64,000 nucleotides of DNA from Aphanomyces cochlioides (lineage: Eukaryota; Oomycota; Saprolegniomycetes; Saprolegniales; Verrucalvaceae). Below the pieces are notes generated by a model, which saw nothing but the letters and a program-made list of their open reading frames with translations, searched no databases and was not told the DNA's origin. Position numbers and translations under genes: made by a program. Each line of letters begins with the position of its first letter. Position 1 is the first letter of the stretch. Positions 44,668-54,955 of the stretch are shown in pieces. The stretch lies in NCBI GenBank assembly GCA_019828595.1, contig JAHQRK010000018.1:1426001-1490000 (forward strand). Reading direction: 5' to 3'.

Positions 44668-46150
44668 ATGGGAGTGTTCATTTTCATGTCCATTTCCATG
44701 CCAGAAGTCCCATCCAAGAAGGTCATCCAGGACGCATTCCAGGGTGCCTCCACGCGGCGGGCTTATTCCACTTATCAACGACAGTTTGAAGCTTACTGTG
44801 TCACCCTAAAAGATGGACTTAACCCAGTGCTTGCGACTGTCAACGATTGTACAGATTTTTTCACCATCTTTACTCTTTGGGCAGAAAGGCCCGCACAGTC
44901 GACGCAGCCAAAACAGCTTTGGTTTCATACTTCAACCAACACAATGTACATCCCAACCCTGCACAGGACATACTAGCTAAATGCTACGTGGTTGGGCTGC
45001 TGAAATTTAATAGACTCAACAACATTGACGAAGAAAAAAAGGCCCACCCTCTGACTGTCCATGAATTTTCAACGATCATGAATTTGTTTGCTGATTTCAA
45101 TCCCTTTGTGGGCTCCATGGTGCAATTTTTGCTGTCTTCTTGTTTCCTTGGCTGCTTCCGTATCAGCGAAGTGCTCGCGTTAAAGTGGAATGATATTGCT
45201 TTTGGAAAAGACGAGCATGGGAAGTATGTGTCGATCCGTCTGCGGTGGCACAAAAAGGCCAGTGTCGAAAAGGAATGTCAAATCTACCATTTGATTGACG
45301 AGAATCTCTACCCTTGCTTGTGCATTTGTGCTTTATATGATGGTTACATTGACCGCATCCGATCTACTCATATGAACAATTCAAAGGACTCTTTTGTGTT
45401 CCCATCATACTCACTACTGCAAGATGGTGGTGTAAAATTGGACTGGTTTAAGCCGCTTGACCAAAATTTCCTTCGCCGACTCGTTCAGGGTGTCATAGAA
45501 AAATCTCCTACCCTGCCGATTGGAATTTCACTTCATAGTATGCGACGTGGAGGCTGCTTTTACAGAGTGTTTGACTCAACCGAGCGCAAATTCAATTTCA
45601 GAGAGCTCATGGCTTGGTGCAGATGGGAGGATGCTAAGACTTGTTGTGAATATCTAGTGACTAAAAGTATCAGCGACAAAATAGACCCTCGCAACCTCCT
45701 TCGGATGGAGCCTCCAAGCCACAGTGGTGTTGTGAATCCTATGGGGACGCTTGAGAACTGGGAATTTCTGCTTGATGAGATCCGAAATTGTATTCGTGAA
45801 GAAATAAGTGCAAGATTTGGCAAGGCCACTGAGGCGAGAGTGCCCATCAGTCATCAATCAAAGAGTATGTGACTCCCAAAGGCATTCCCACGGCAAGGAA
45901 TGCCAGTGATGCGTGGAGCCAATGGTTTTCTGCTAATCCAAAGCAAGGATTGTTCGTACCTGTCAAAGATTTCTCTCGTGAAATGATCAAGATAGATCGC
46001 AAACGTTATTCAGAGAGGCACACATTGGGTCAAGCGTTTGCAAAATATCCCAATCTGGAGCAATTTGAAGCTGCTTATGCTGGCCACACTAGTAGCTACT
46101 CGAGTTTGTTGAGAGAGATTCGCAAAAGAAAGAGAGATGGAAGACTTTAA
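44668..46150 (+). pseudogene. Crypton-type tyrosine recombinase in three overlapping frames
   Basis: Frame 1 (44668 to about 44861) has a SAM-like core-binding start (STRRAYSTYQRQFEAYC). Frame 2 (to 45872) continues it with SLGRKARTVDAAKTALVSYF and the catalytic domain: Arg in CFRISEVLALKW, His-x-x-Arg in LHSMRRGG, and the Tyr nucleophile in WEDAKTCCEYL. Frame 3 (45869-46150) gives NASDAWSQWFSANPKQG and YSERHTLGQAFAKYPN, ending in a Lys/Arg-rich tail, the GCR1_C-like DNA-binding region found in Cryptons. Both shifts are -1. The first falls on T6 in GATTTTTTCACC (44856-44861). Either the copy is decayed or the first shift is programmed. Cryptons insert by recombination and lack TIRs, so ends cannot be placed. 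Confidence 0.75.
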
Positions 46151-46792
46151 TCGCGTAAATACATTGTTTTGGCTCACTTTTGTTGCAGCTAGAGTATTGC
46201 CAGAGAATTTGGAAACGTGTGGGCATGCACAACACTGACTATGCGATGCGTTTCGACAACTTGATAATCTGCATGTCATGATTCACTGTGTCAAGTGTCG
46301 TTTTAGTACACTGAACAAGCGAATTTGTATGACCACGCAAAGTAAAGCTGATGTCATTGGCACAAACATATCCATTCCCAGTGTGTCGAAGTTAGTCGGT
46401 CCATCATCGGTACCTCGACCAGGAAGCTGCAAATGCTGGCCACACCGGCAGCATCTCGAGTTTGTTCAGAGACATTCGCAAAAGAGAGCGAGATGGAGGA
46501 CTATAATCATGAATATGCGTCTCTTTTCCATTACGTCTTTGACTGTTAGAGTTGTTTTCACTGCTAGAGAGTTTGAAAATGTTTGGGCTTGCACACCACT
46601 GATGTGCTGCTCGACAACTTGACAAGCTACAATCCTAGTATATACAGCGTCGATTTTTCACACGGAACAAGCGAATTTGCATGACTACGCTATGCGAGGC
46701 TCATGTCATTGGCACAACATCAACAGTCCATGCTTGGCAAAGGTGGTCGGTCCATCTTCAGCATACCTTGACCAGGATGTCTTGAATGTGAG
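46081..46792 (+). repeat. Diverged tandem duplication (about 356-bp period) of the Crypton 3' end
   Basis: 46081 onward (TGGCCACACTAGTAGC, GAGATTCGCAAAAGAAAG) is repeated from 46437 (TGGCCACACCGGCAGC, GACATTCGCAAAAGAGAG). Later matching pairs include GAACAAGCGAATTTGTATGA/GAACAAGCGAATTTGCATGA (offset 356-357) and AGTCGGTCCATCAT/GGTCGGTCCATCTT. The first unit includes the last codons of the recombinase. Confidence 0.75.
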
Positions 46793-47466
46793 TTTGGTCG
46801 AATCAAAATATTTCTACCAATCACCGTGTTGTCGGATGGAATTGTCGAATGTTCAGAATTATCTTTACATGTTTCAGGGCAAAGGTTTCAGAATATCTAG
46901 AATGCGTCAAGTACCTCATTCAGGGAGGTAATCCGACATTATGCGCTTGCCTGGAGATATACAATGCAGTCTGACGACGCAGTCTTCTTGATGCACATCA
47001 TGAGGCAAATATGAGCAAAGTGAATCAGTGGTAAGATAATACACATACAACAAAGGGGGGGCTAGGACGTTCTTTGTAACATGAAGGTATTTATTCATTG
47101 AGTTATGTTTATGGTGGACGCGAGGCACGACATGAGCCATTTGGTCGAGGGCATCAAACACATAACAAGTATCAGTCGTCTAGTCACAGTCAAGTCTTTC
47201 TCTCTATATCGAGCTTGAGTTGTCGCCTGAAGCTTAGATGACTAAGCCTAACATGAGTAGAAGGTGCATATGCATTGCAGTGCCGCTCTGACCGGCTCGT
47301 GAACTTAGGCGCCCATTCATACGCTCCAAACACAAGATCGATGGCATAAACATTATGATTGGTCAATATAAAGAGATTTTCTGGATGTATGATTGGTCAA
47401 TGAATCGTAGGAAATTCGGTCCTACAATTTGTCAAAAATTTCAATCAAAATGAATTTCATACTTTA
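46793..47466. other. Intergenic
   Basis: No gene seen. Two ATGATTGGTCAAT motifs occur at 47357 and 47390. Confidence 0.4.
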
Positions 47467-48214
47467 GGGCGGGTCTGGATGCCCATCAATTTTTTTATTC
47501 CATAAAACTGAAATGATATTTTGCAAAAATTTTCCAAAGTTCCAAATTCACAATAAAAAATGGAATAGTTGGAGAAATTGTTATTTGTCTGGATGTCACA
47601 ACTTGAGAAACTTCAACATAACCGATACAGACGATTGTTGTCATACTGCTGTGTCAGTCTCTTCCGACCGGAAACTTTGAAATGAGCCAGAGATGAGCAA
47701 AGCTCGATCACTGTCGCTTCTCAGAGTGTTAGAACATGCGACAGTGATAATATATAGTGTGTGCGTGTATTTTTGTAGAGATGACAAGCTGAATCTCTAG
47801 AAGGGAAGTTGGAAAGTGAATTAGATGGTTAACATGAAAGCTAGCTAGGCCTAGTGTGAATTCTGTGGTCTTCGTTTGTCTTCTGGAGTCTTCTGGAACA
47901 CGCAATATACAAGTTGTTTTATAGTTAAGAGACCTTTCTCGAATGTGAAAGTTGAGATTACATTCTAGAAGTCTCAACAGAATCTCAAGCTTGACTCGAT
48001 CAGTGCGTTCATGACGAAAATATGTGATAAAAAATAGACCAATTTGGTCCATTTTTTTTATGGCATAATTTGGCCAAAACTCCAGAAAATTGTGACAAAA
48101 AAATTCTTTGAGAAGGTGGCATCCAGACAGTCAAAATTGAAAATTATGGCATATTTCGAATTATGGCATTTTTTGGCATTTTTATGCCATTTTTGGTGGC
48201 ATCCAGACCCGCCC
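47467..48214. mobile_element. 748-bp MITE, TIR GGGCGGGTCTGGATGCC, TTA target site
   Basis: GGGCGGGTCTGGATGCC at the left is inverted at the right (GGCATCCAGACCCGCCC). TTA flanks both ends (47464-47466 and 48215-48217), which fits the PIF/Harbinger TWA target. Inner sub-repeats GTCTGGATGTCAC (47586) and GTGGCATCCAGAC (48117) are again inverted. The AT-rich interior has no gene. Confidence 0.78.
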
Positions 48215-48537
48215 TTAACCAAATTAATGTGTGAGTTTTTTTATTCGAAAAAATGGAAAATATCGGAATATTGTTCCTACTATTCATCAAAATATCAAAT
48301 ATAGCTCCTACATTTTCCGACTTATGAGTAATTCCCCCAGAACAGGGTGGTTTGCCCTCAGAACAGGGTAGTACCACCCTGTTCTGAGGGAATCCAGATA
48401 AAATCCGGATACTACCGGATTATCAAATAATTACCCTCATGAGTAGTGATGCTTGTTCTCTAATCGTTCTATTATTTGATAGCCAGTAGTTTCTAGAGCA
48501 TTTTAAAACTTAAGAAGACATCCAAGCAGCAGCTCAA

Positions 48538-49164
48538 GTGCATGGTTGCGAACTGTGGGGCGATTATCTGGTACACGAATTTCCCAACTCACTTGAAAAA
48601 CCGACACAAGGAAATTCCCGAAAATCGCCATATTCGACTCATGTGGGGACGTCTCGTGTTGGAAGATGGAAGTTTGGTGCCCTACACTCCTCCTCGGCGA
48701 TCGGCTGGAGTTCAGTCACAGTATGCTTTGCCTCCATCAAATCCTATTGGTCAAAATGTGTCATCCAACGACGACGACCAAACAACCAATGAAGTGATGA
48801 CTCGCGACGACGAAGACGATCTCATGCATGATATCATGTGTGTGGAAAGGTTGTACAGAGCATTTTGCGCCTGTTGATTATCCAGACTAAGACGTGTGGG
48901 GGCAAACCAAGAGATATTTTGGCACCTATTTTGATGAGCCAAGGCAACACCGAAGGCGTGGCTAGTCCTGCACAATCTTTCGACACAAATGCAGCCGTGA
49001 ATGATGAAGAAGAGACCAAAGAAGAGGCCAACAATCACGATGAAGAAGAGACCAAAGAAGAGGCGAACCATCAAGATGTCGAAAGTCCGGTGAGACCACC
49101 TCGTCAGAAGAAAAGACGAACAAGTGCTGAACGTGTAGCAAAAATGGTTCGCATGTTATCTTAG
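48538..49164 (+). CDS. C2H2/BED-like zinc-finger protein of the TIR element (possible frameshift)
   Basis: The first frame holds one zinc finger, C-x4-C...H-x4-H, in CMVANCGAIIWYTNFPTHLK followed by NRH (the first Cys codon is at 48539-48541). Next comes MWGRLVLEDGSLVPYTPP and an acidic stretch ending DDLMHDIM. A second frame (48838-49164) continues with Glu-rich repeats (EEETKEEANN, EEETKEEANH) and a basic end (RQKKRRTSAERVAKM). The shift falls in the TGTGTG run at 48837-48842, so one dinucleotide more or fewer would join them. BED/C2H2 fingers are common in transposon proteins. Function beyond DNA binding cannot be stated. Confidence 0.45.
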
Positions 49165-49189
49165 CTTTATAATTCATTCTAATGCATTG

Positions 49190-49760
49190 AGTTCCATGAA
49201 ATAGTTTTGGCAACTTGTAGAAAGTAATCATAGTTCTAGTAGCTTCTAGAAGTTATTATCTTCTGAGCCTTCTGCAACATTGTAAAGTTCTGCAAACTTC
49301 TAGATTTCTGCCAGCTTCTAGTGAGTAGTACTAGTTTCAGTAACTTCTAGATGCACATAACTGTTTTGACAACTTTTAGAAAGTAATAGTAGTTCTTGTA
49401 ACTTCTCCTTATCTTCTGTAACTTCTCCTAACTTCCAGACGATATTATCTTCTCTAACTTTTAATAACTTCCAGAAGGTTTTATCTTCTGTAACACCTTC
49501 AACATCGTTAAGTTCTGCTAACTTCTAGAAAGTAATACTTGTTATAGTAACTTCTGACATCTAGCTACGCATTCCCCTTGATTCAGTATCTACAAATGTT
49601 TTAGAACATAGCAAGAGTTAATATACTTCTGAAACGTCTAGAAGCTTTAGAGTTGTAGAAGTACTAGAAGCTCGAAAGCCCTAGAAGTACTAGAAGCCCC
49701 AGAGTCCTAGAAGTAGTAGAACGTAGAAACCTCAAGAAGGTGACAGCAAGATTTTCTCTG
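49190..49760. repeat. Degenerate array of TTCTAGAAG-like motifs
   Basis: AACTTCTAGAAAGTAATA, GCTTCTAGAAGTTATTAT and ACTTCCAGAAGG variants recur about every 25-60 bp. TTCnnGAA is the palindromic core of heat-shock elements, but here it looks like a low-complexity repeat inside the TIR element. Confidence 0.55.
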
Positions 49761-51073
49761 GAGTCTCTTATGTAGCTTCCACGGCTATGGAACATAATAG
49801 AAGTTTCTAGAGTTCGCACTTACCATATTATGAGTCATGGCTGGGTGGGGTGAATTTGCATGACTGCTGAAGGAGGCATGGTTAGAGTCAAGTCCATCGA
49901 TGTGATCGAAATTGGTGCATCGTCCAGCGGCTTGCGCAAACAAAACATGTGCAGTCGGCTTTAGTGTATGTCCATTTCCCGGACTTCGTGTCCTGATATT
50001 TCTGTTGGACTCGAATTCCCAAAGTCATGATTCTTAACCACATTGATCACACTTCCGGAATGTAATCATGCTCTCCTCTTGGCTCTTTAGTAATGCTTAG
50101 CTTGACAGCGTGAGCAAGATAGTCTTCCGACACTACGAACTCCATGGAACGACAGTTTCCAAGTCGAATTTTGATGGTGTTCCAGTCTTCGTACCTGCCA
50201 TTTGTGCAACACTGTGTACAACCCTAGTTTGATTGGCTTAAAATATACATTATTGACTTGGAGACTTGACCGTGTGATTCCTAAAGCTCAATGCCCAAGG
50301 TCGACCGTGGCCATTGTCCATATCGTCAAACCCCAAATGCGATTGTATCGGGTCTAGTGTAGGATGTATAAACAAATCAACAATACAAGACTCGTTACAT
50401 TGACATCGTTCTCTACATGGATTATTATCCTTTGCATACGGGGGCAGTGGCAAAGAAGTTTGGTTATGTCTTTCTGCTTTACTACTTTATTGCAATCAAC
50501 ATTTACAAAATCTCGAATCTCGTTGTGTCGTGCGAAGCACGACGACTCACGGGTTTATGGCTACCATACACCTAAGATCAGGATGCAGTAAGCTGTGGAC
50601 ATTGTAAATCGACGTGTTAAACGTTTCTCCCTTTTTGTCCGAAAGCCCTACAAGGCTAAGCATCCTTCACATGAATGTCAAACGAAAAACTTCATTGTTT
50701 ATGTGCTGTGTTTGATGAAAACTATATATGTATTGATAAGCTAAGATGTGCCGACAAATACCGTTGCCGGTTTGCAACCCGTGTATAATGACTTAGTTTG
50801 AGTATACATCAGGGTTGCAAAACGCTTCAAACGATGCAACTCTCACTGCAACCTTTGTTGCAAATCGAACATGGATCTGCAGCAAATGTACCAGGGATTT
50901 TTGTGGATGGTACAGTGTAAAAAAAGAGAAACAGCCAATCAGAATTCTAGAAATTTGAGATTTACAACTTCGGTTGCAAATGGCTGGTAAAGTACTAGTA
51001 TTTATGCAAGGTAATTATTTGATAATCCGGTAGTATCCGGATTTTATCCGGATTCCCTGTTCTCGGGGAATTA

Positions 51074-51434
51074 TGTCTAGTTTTTTTGCCAAAATAAGAG
51101 CCCAATATGCGAGTATATTGGCCTTGTACTTTCATTGGTTATTAAGATTGTTACACGTCCCACTTTGGCCACACTTTCAGCAATCGCAACCTCCCACGAA
51201 GAAATGGAATCAACAAGGCTTGCAGCAAAAGAATCCATGAGTCGAAGGCTCACTGTCTGAGCAGGGAGCCCATTTTATTAGTAGTCTTTGCCACGAAAAG
51301 AGGCCATAAGCTCAAGAAAGACTGTTCGTTTACCAATTTGAAATATCTCACCTTACGAAACATCTCACACACGCCAATTCTGGTCGTGTAAAGATGAAAA
51401 ATATGTGTTTGTGAACAATTACGTGTAGCATCAA
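51074..51434. other. Intergenic
   Basis: No gene or repeat recognised. Confidence 0.35.
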
Positions 51435-51510
51435 TGCTCCAGGTGGTCCATTGCGTTTAGGTAGGAAATTGTTAAGCCGGACATTGCGGGTTCGAGTCCC
51501 GACGAGAGCA
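51435..51510 (+). other. tRNA-like sequence (pseudo-tRNA or SINE head)
   Basis: 76 nt ending GCGGGTTCGAGTCCCGACGA then GAGCA. It has a perfect B-box (GGTTCGAGTCC) and outer pairing GCTC/GAGC, but the D-arm and anticodon arm do not fold canonically. It may be a tRNA-derived SINE head or a decayed tRNA gene. Confidence 0.35.
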
Positions 51511-51590
51511 TTTTGCAAAAATTTATTTATCGGGGTTCATCTAGCTGCTTTGTACTCGTGAAGCGAGAAGGAACAGTCATTTGGACTTTT

Positions 51591-52300
51591 AGGCTACACT
51601 AGACTTCATCGTGCGTTGAATGAGCAATACCGTGACGTTTACAACAATGAAATGGCAGACGAGGGCGATAGATGTAGTTTACGTATCGGAGCCACAGATA
51701 TCAATCGACGAATCACTCCGACGACTAAACTTCACACTAGAAACTGCTATGGGTTCTTGCTGTTGTCTACAGTCTTCAAGAGCTACACCTTGTGATTGTA
51801 GAGTCTTTCGTCGCTTGTCTTGTCGCCAACCACCGGTTCTGCTTCGTGTTGCAAGCAGAGACAGTGGTTGACCGCAAGATGAGCGATGAAAGACTCTACA
51901 ATCAATCTACAGTCTTCAAGATCTGTAGCTTGTGATTGTAGCTTTCTTTATCGCTCATCTTGCGGTCAACCACCGGCTCTGCTTGCAACACGAAGCAGAG
52001 CCGGTGGTTGGCGACAAGATAAGCGATGAAAGACTGTACAATCGCAATTTACAGATCTTGAAGGCTTTAATTTCTAATCTCATATCTGCAACTTAGTGAA
52101 TTCACAGTCAGAGACAGTTATTAGGACTTCAGGCTACACTAAACTGAATGAGGAATGCCTCGGCGTCAACAATGAAATTGCAGATGTGGCGTTTCCCTAT
52201 CAGAGCCACCGGCATCATCGATGAATCATCTCAGCGACTTCACTTCAAAACAGAAACTCCTGTAATTATTCGCTGTTCTCTAAAGGCTTCAAGAGCAGCA
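51591..52300 (+). repeat. Diverged direct repeat, period about 540 bp
   Basis: AGGCTACACTA at 51591 and 52131 begins two units. They share ACAATGAAAT, CGATGAATC/CGACGAATC, CGACTTCAC/CGACTAAAC, AGAAACT and TCTTCAAGAG/GCTTCAAGAG in the same order. Each unit ends in large hairpins. Confidence 0.55.
51794..52043. repeat. Two large adjacent hairpins (about 110 bp each)
   Basis: Hairpin 1 (51794-51903) and hairpin 2 (51934-52043) both start GATTGTAG and end CTACAATC or GTACAATC. Arms contain CGCTTGTCTTGTCGCCAACC and its inverse. Hairpin 2 has a perfect central stem, ACCACCGGCTCTGCTT against AAGCAGAGCCGGTGGT. The two hairpins are variants of each other. Confidence 0.75.
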
Positions 52301-52331
52301 GCTCGAAATTGCAGTCCTCTCATCAGCAACC

Positions 52332-52402
52332 GACCCACCCGAAGAACACTAAGTAGAGTCGAAGCCAACCTCCGACTCTACTCAGTGTTCTTTGGGTGTG
52401 TC
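52332..52402. repeat. Third hairpin (about 70 bp)
   Basis: GACCCACCCGAAGAACACT and AGTAGAGTCG pair with CGACTCTACT and AGTGTTCTTTGGGTGTGTC, with an 11-base loop. It lies at the end of the second direct-repeat unit. Confidence 0.75.
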
Positions 52403-52699
52403 TCTGCAATCAAGAGCTCCAGCTCTTGATGGCTCTAAGAGAATAGGAAGTAACCATAGCAGTTTCTGTTGTGATGCTTAGTCGCCAAGGTGACTTATCG
52501 ATTGATTTCTCAGCTAATCCTCACTTTGAGTGCTAATGTATAAACAGAAACGACTATTTTACAATTAGGTAAGGCAGGGCCTAGCAGCGACTCCTCTAGC
52601 TCAATCCATGTCGTGATATCAAGAGCCATAGATGGAGATTGAATTAAACAATTTGGAGTCCACAAGGTGGAGCACATTTCAGCAAAACGAAAAAGTACA

Positions 52700-52768
52700 C
52701 CCTCCTATAGGAATCGAACCCGCAACATTCAGGTTCACTTGATGTAGCACTAACCACGCGGCCAGCAT
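52700..52768 (-). other. tRNA-like sequence (SINE-type A and B boxes)
   Basis: On the minus strand it reads TGGCCGCGTGGTTAGTGC (A-box/D-arm) and 35 bases later GCGGGTTCGATTCC (B-box). The acceptor ends do not pair, so it is not a normal tRNA. It shares TTGCGGGTTCGA with the copy at 51435. Confidence 0.45.
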
Positions 52769-52852
52769 CACAATTTACGAAACATAGTCGTGAAAATATT
52801 AAGAGGGAATACTGGAGAGGCGGGGGATAGCGTATACTACTCTGTTCAATTA

Positions 52853-52950
52853 AAATTAGTTTAGAGGTAGCCGCGGAGGAGAAGTTCCCTTCGGAGCCCA
52901 CAAATTAGTTTAGAGGTAGCCGCGGAGGAGAAGTTCCCTTCGGAGCCCAC
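52853..52950 (+). repeat. Perfect 49-bp tandem duplication
   Basis: AAATTAGTTTAGAGGTAGCC through TTCGGAGCCCAC occurs twice without a mismatch (52853-52901, 52902-52950). Confidence 0.9.
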
Positions 52951-54124
52951 AACTCCAGTATCTTCCTTCATTCGTGGCTGCTTGTAAGCACAAATGCATG
53001 TTCTAAATGTTGGCTACTTCTTGATTCCTGATCACGCTTCGCCAGTCTCTAGTACGTAAACTCGTTCACAATATTTCGATGTTGCCTGTGACTTGTTTGT
53101 GTCATGGTGTGGTAAGACCATGAGTCAAACTCTCACATGTGTTTAGTCTCGTGATTCTAAGAGCTAATTGAACATGATTGCTGTATAAAGATAAGCAAAG
53201 AACTGCTTTCTGAATGCACAGCGGGTGAAAATCTGTTCTTTTGTCTTTGTGTTGCTTCTTTGTGGCTTCATAACTGAAATGTGCGATGGATTCATGAAAC
53301 GCAAAATACAGACAATGAAAGCTAAAAGAGTCAGCTCTCTTTTAATCCAATTAAAAGGGAATGAGGAGTCGATTTGCAATATAACCGCCAATGCAAAGAT
53401 AGCATGGACAAACATATTGAAACAGAGTAGTATAGAAAAAATGGAGCACCACATTTTCGACTTTTTCATTTCGCCATATTGACCTCTGTAGTTTCGAGGG
53501 TTGATTGAGCGTTAAAAAAGAGAGCTAAATCTGTCTTCTACATCCGATAAGCCTTCGGGACGCTCAAGAAATGAAGTCTCAAAGTCGGCGATTTCAACCC
53601 TTTCCGATCACATATATGCAGAATTTCCTCTCGAAAATCCTATTTAGATAAAATGTCCTTAATTATAGTAGAATGATGGTATTCAGTAAGGAAAAATCCT
53701 TGAATAAAGACTGTGACGACTGTGTGCGCCAGCGAGAGTACCACAGAAGAAATGTGAGTCTGAAGCTTAGTACCCTAAAGTGTAAAGTACTACTTTAGAT
53801 TATACTGAATGCGTGTATGTTTCGGATGTTTTGTTGACACCAGGGTTCATTTCAATTACTGGATAAAAACAGGAGAAATGACAAAAAGGAGACTTTTTGC
53901 TCAACGCAAAATCTTGAAAACTACATCGGAATGAGTCCTAGCTGAAACTTGGATCGCTCGTAGCTCGTTCATCTCGATAGCTATGACGATAATTCCTCGT
54001 TCTATGTGCTTACATTTGTCTGTTCTATATGTCTTGATAGTTGCAGACCTCGTCTTGGCCCAGGAGAAAAGTTGGTAGCTCGAGAATTTGCCAAAATTAC
54101 CCCCTTGTCTTAGGAATTCTCTGT
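52951..54124. other. Intergenic, no supported gene
   Basis: About 1.2 kb. Short hydrophobic frames at 53164-53482 on both strands are not convincing. Confidence 0.4.
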
Positions 54125-54314
54125 TAAGAGCATCTCCAACGCTGCAAGCCAAAGCTAAAGTTAAAGCCATATTGTTATCAGTTTTGGCTCAGTGAAACCG
54201 ATTTTGCTCCAGTGCGCATCGTGCTAAAGTTAAATATATACGGATAGCCCGACTGTTGAGCTGTCATTATTCGGCATTTCTTCCCAAAAAAGATCACCTT
54301 GCAAGCAATTCGAG

Positions 54315-54907
54315 ATGGACGACTACTTCACTCGATGGTTCATGCGCATCCGCCAGGATGCAATTAACGATGATATGGATGACATCTTCGACTCTGCTCT
54401 CAACGATGATGTTCGAACGCCTACCACTCGCCAATGGGGAGGTTCGCGACATGGAAGGGCAGCAAATGCTAACACTATTCAAAGGTGCAAGAAGCTATGC
54501 GAAAGGACATTGAAAGAGCGTTTGGAGTTCTACAGGCTCGATGGCAAATAGTTGCGAATCCTGGTCGTAGCTGGTCGCCTGCAAAAATGTCAAATATCAT
54601 GACAACATGCATAATACTGCACAACCTCATCGTCGAAGATGAACGGAGTTTAGACAATCTTGATCCACTGTCAGATTGTGTATCGGTCGCGCAGAGTCAC
54701 CGACAAGACGCCTTGGCGAATATCAATTCACAACATATTGACATTCTTGTAGTGGAGCATACGGACATCAGCGATATGCCAGATCAATCCTTGGCAAGGA
54801 CGCTACAACGAATGAAAGCTTTGCACGAGAGCCAAGACTTTTGGAGGCTCCAGAACGATTTGATTCAACATTTGTGGAGTAGAAAGGGATCATATCAATA
54901 TGACTGA
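54315..54907 (+). pseudogene. Harbinger transposase lacking the central DDE part
   Basis: The start (MDDYFTRWFMRIRQDAINDD, later RQWGGSRHGRAAN) is the N-terminus. It breaks off near 54480, and a second frame continues with VQEAMRKDIERAFGVLQARW and IVANPGRSW, the region of the third acidic residue, then CIILHNLIVEDER and a tail ending RKGSYQYD. The first two catalytic aspartates and about 150 residues around them are missing, so this is an internal-deletion derivative that would need a transposase in trans. Confidence 0.7.
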
Positions 54908-54955
54908 GAGTGTAATCGACAAACATATCAAATTACGTTATACATATATACTTAA

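Larger units (their letters stand above)
48331..51071. mobile_element. 2.7-kb TIR transposon of unknown family, rich in ATCCGGAT
   Basis: ATTCCCC(C/G)AGAACAGGG starts the left end and is inverted at the right end. Both are followed inward by GATAAAATCCGGATACTACC and GGATTATCAAATAATTACC. The left copy (48331-48434) carries an extra about 43-bp ACCACCCTGTTCTGAGGG hairpin. TA flanks both ends (48329-48330, 51072-51073), but the target-site reading is tentative. The interior has a zinc-finger frame (48538-49164), a degenerate TTCTAGAAG array, and about 1.4 kb without a recognised gene. No transposase is visible. Confidence 0.7.

Noticed and set aside
49165..51071. Search for a transposase in the right half of the 2.7-kb TIR element
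   Set aside because: Only short frames (under 80 codons) without DDE or recombinase motifs were found.
53164..53482. Hydrophobic frames on both strands
   Set aside because: AT-rich sequence readily gives hydrophobic frames; no signal or family pattern supports them.
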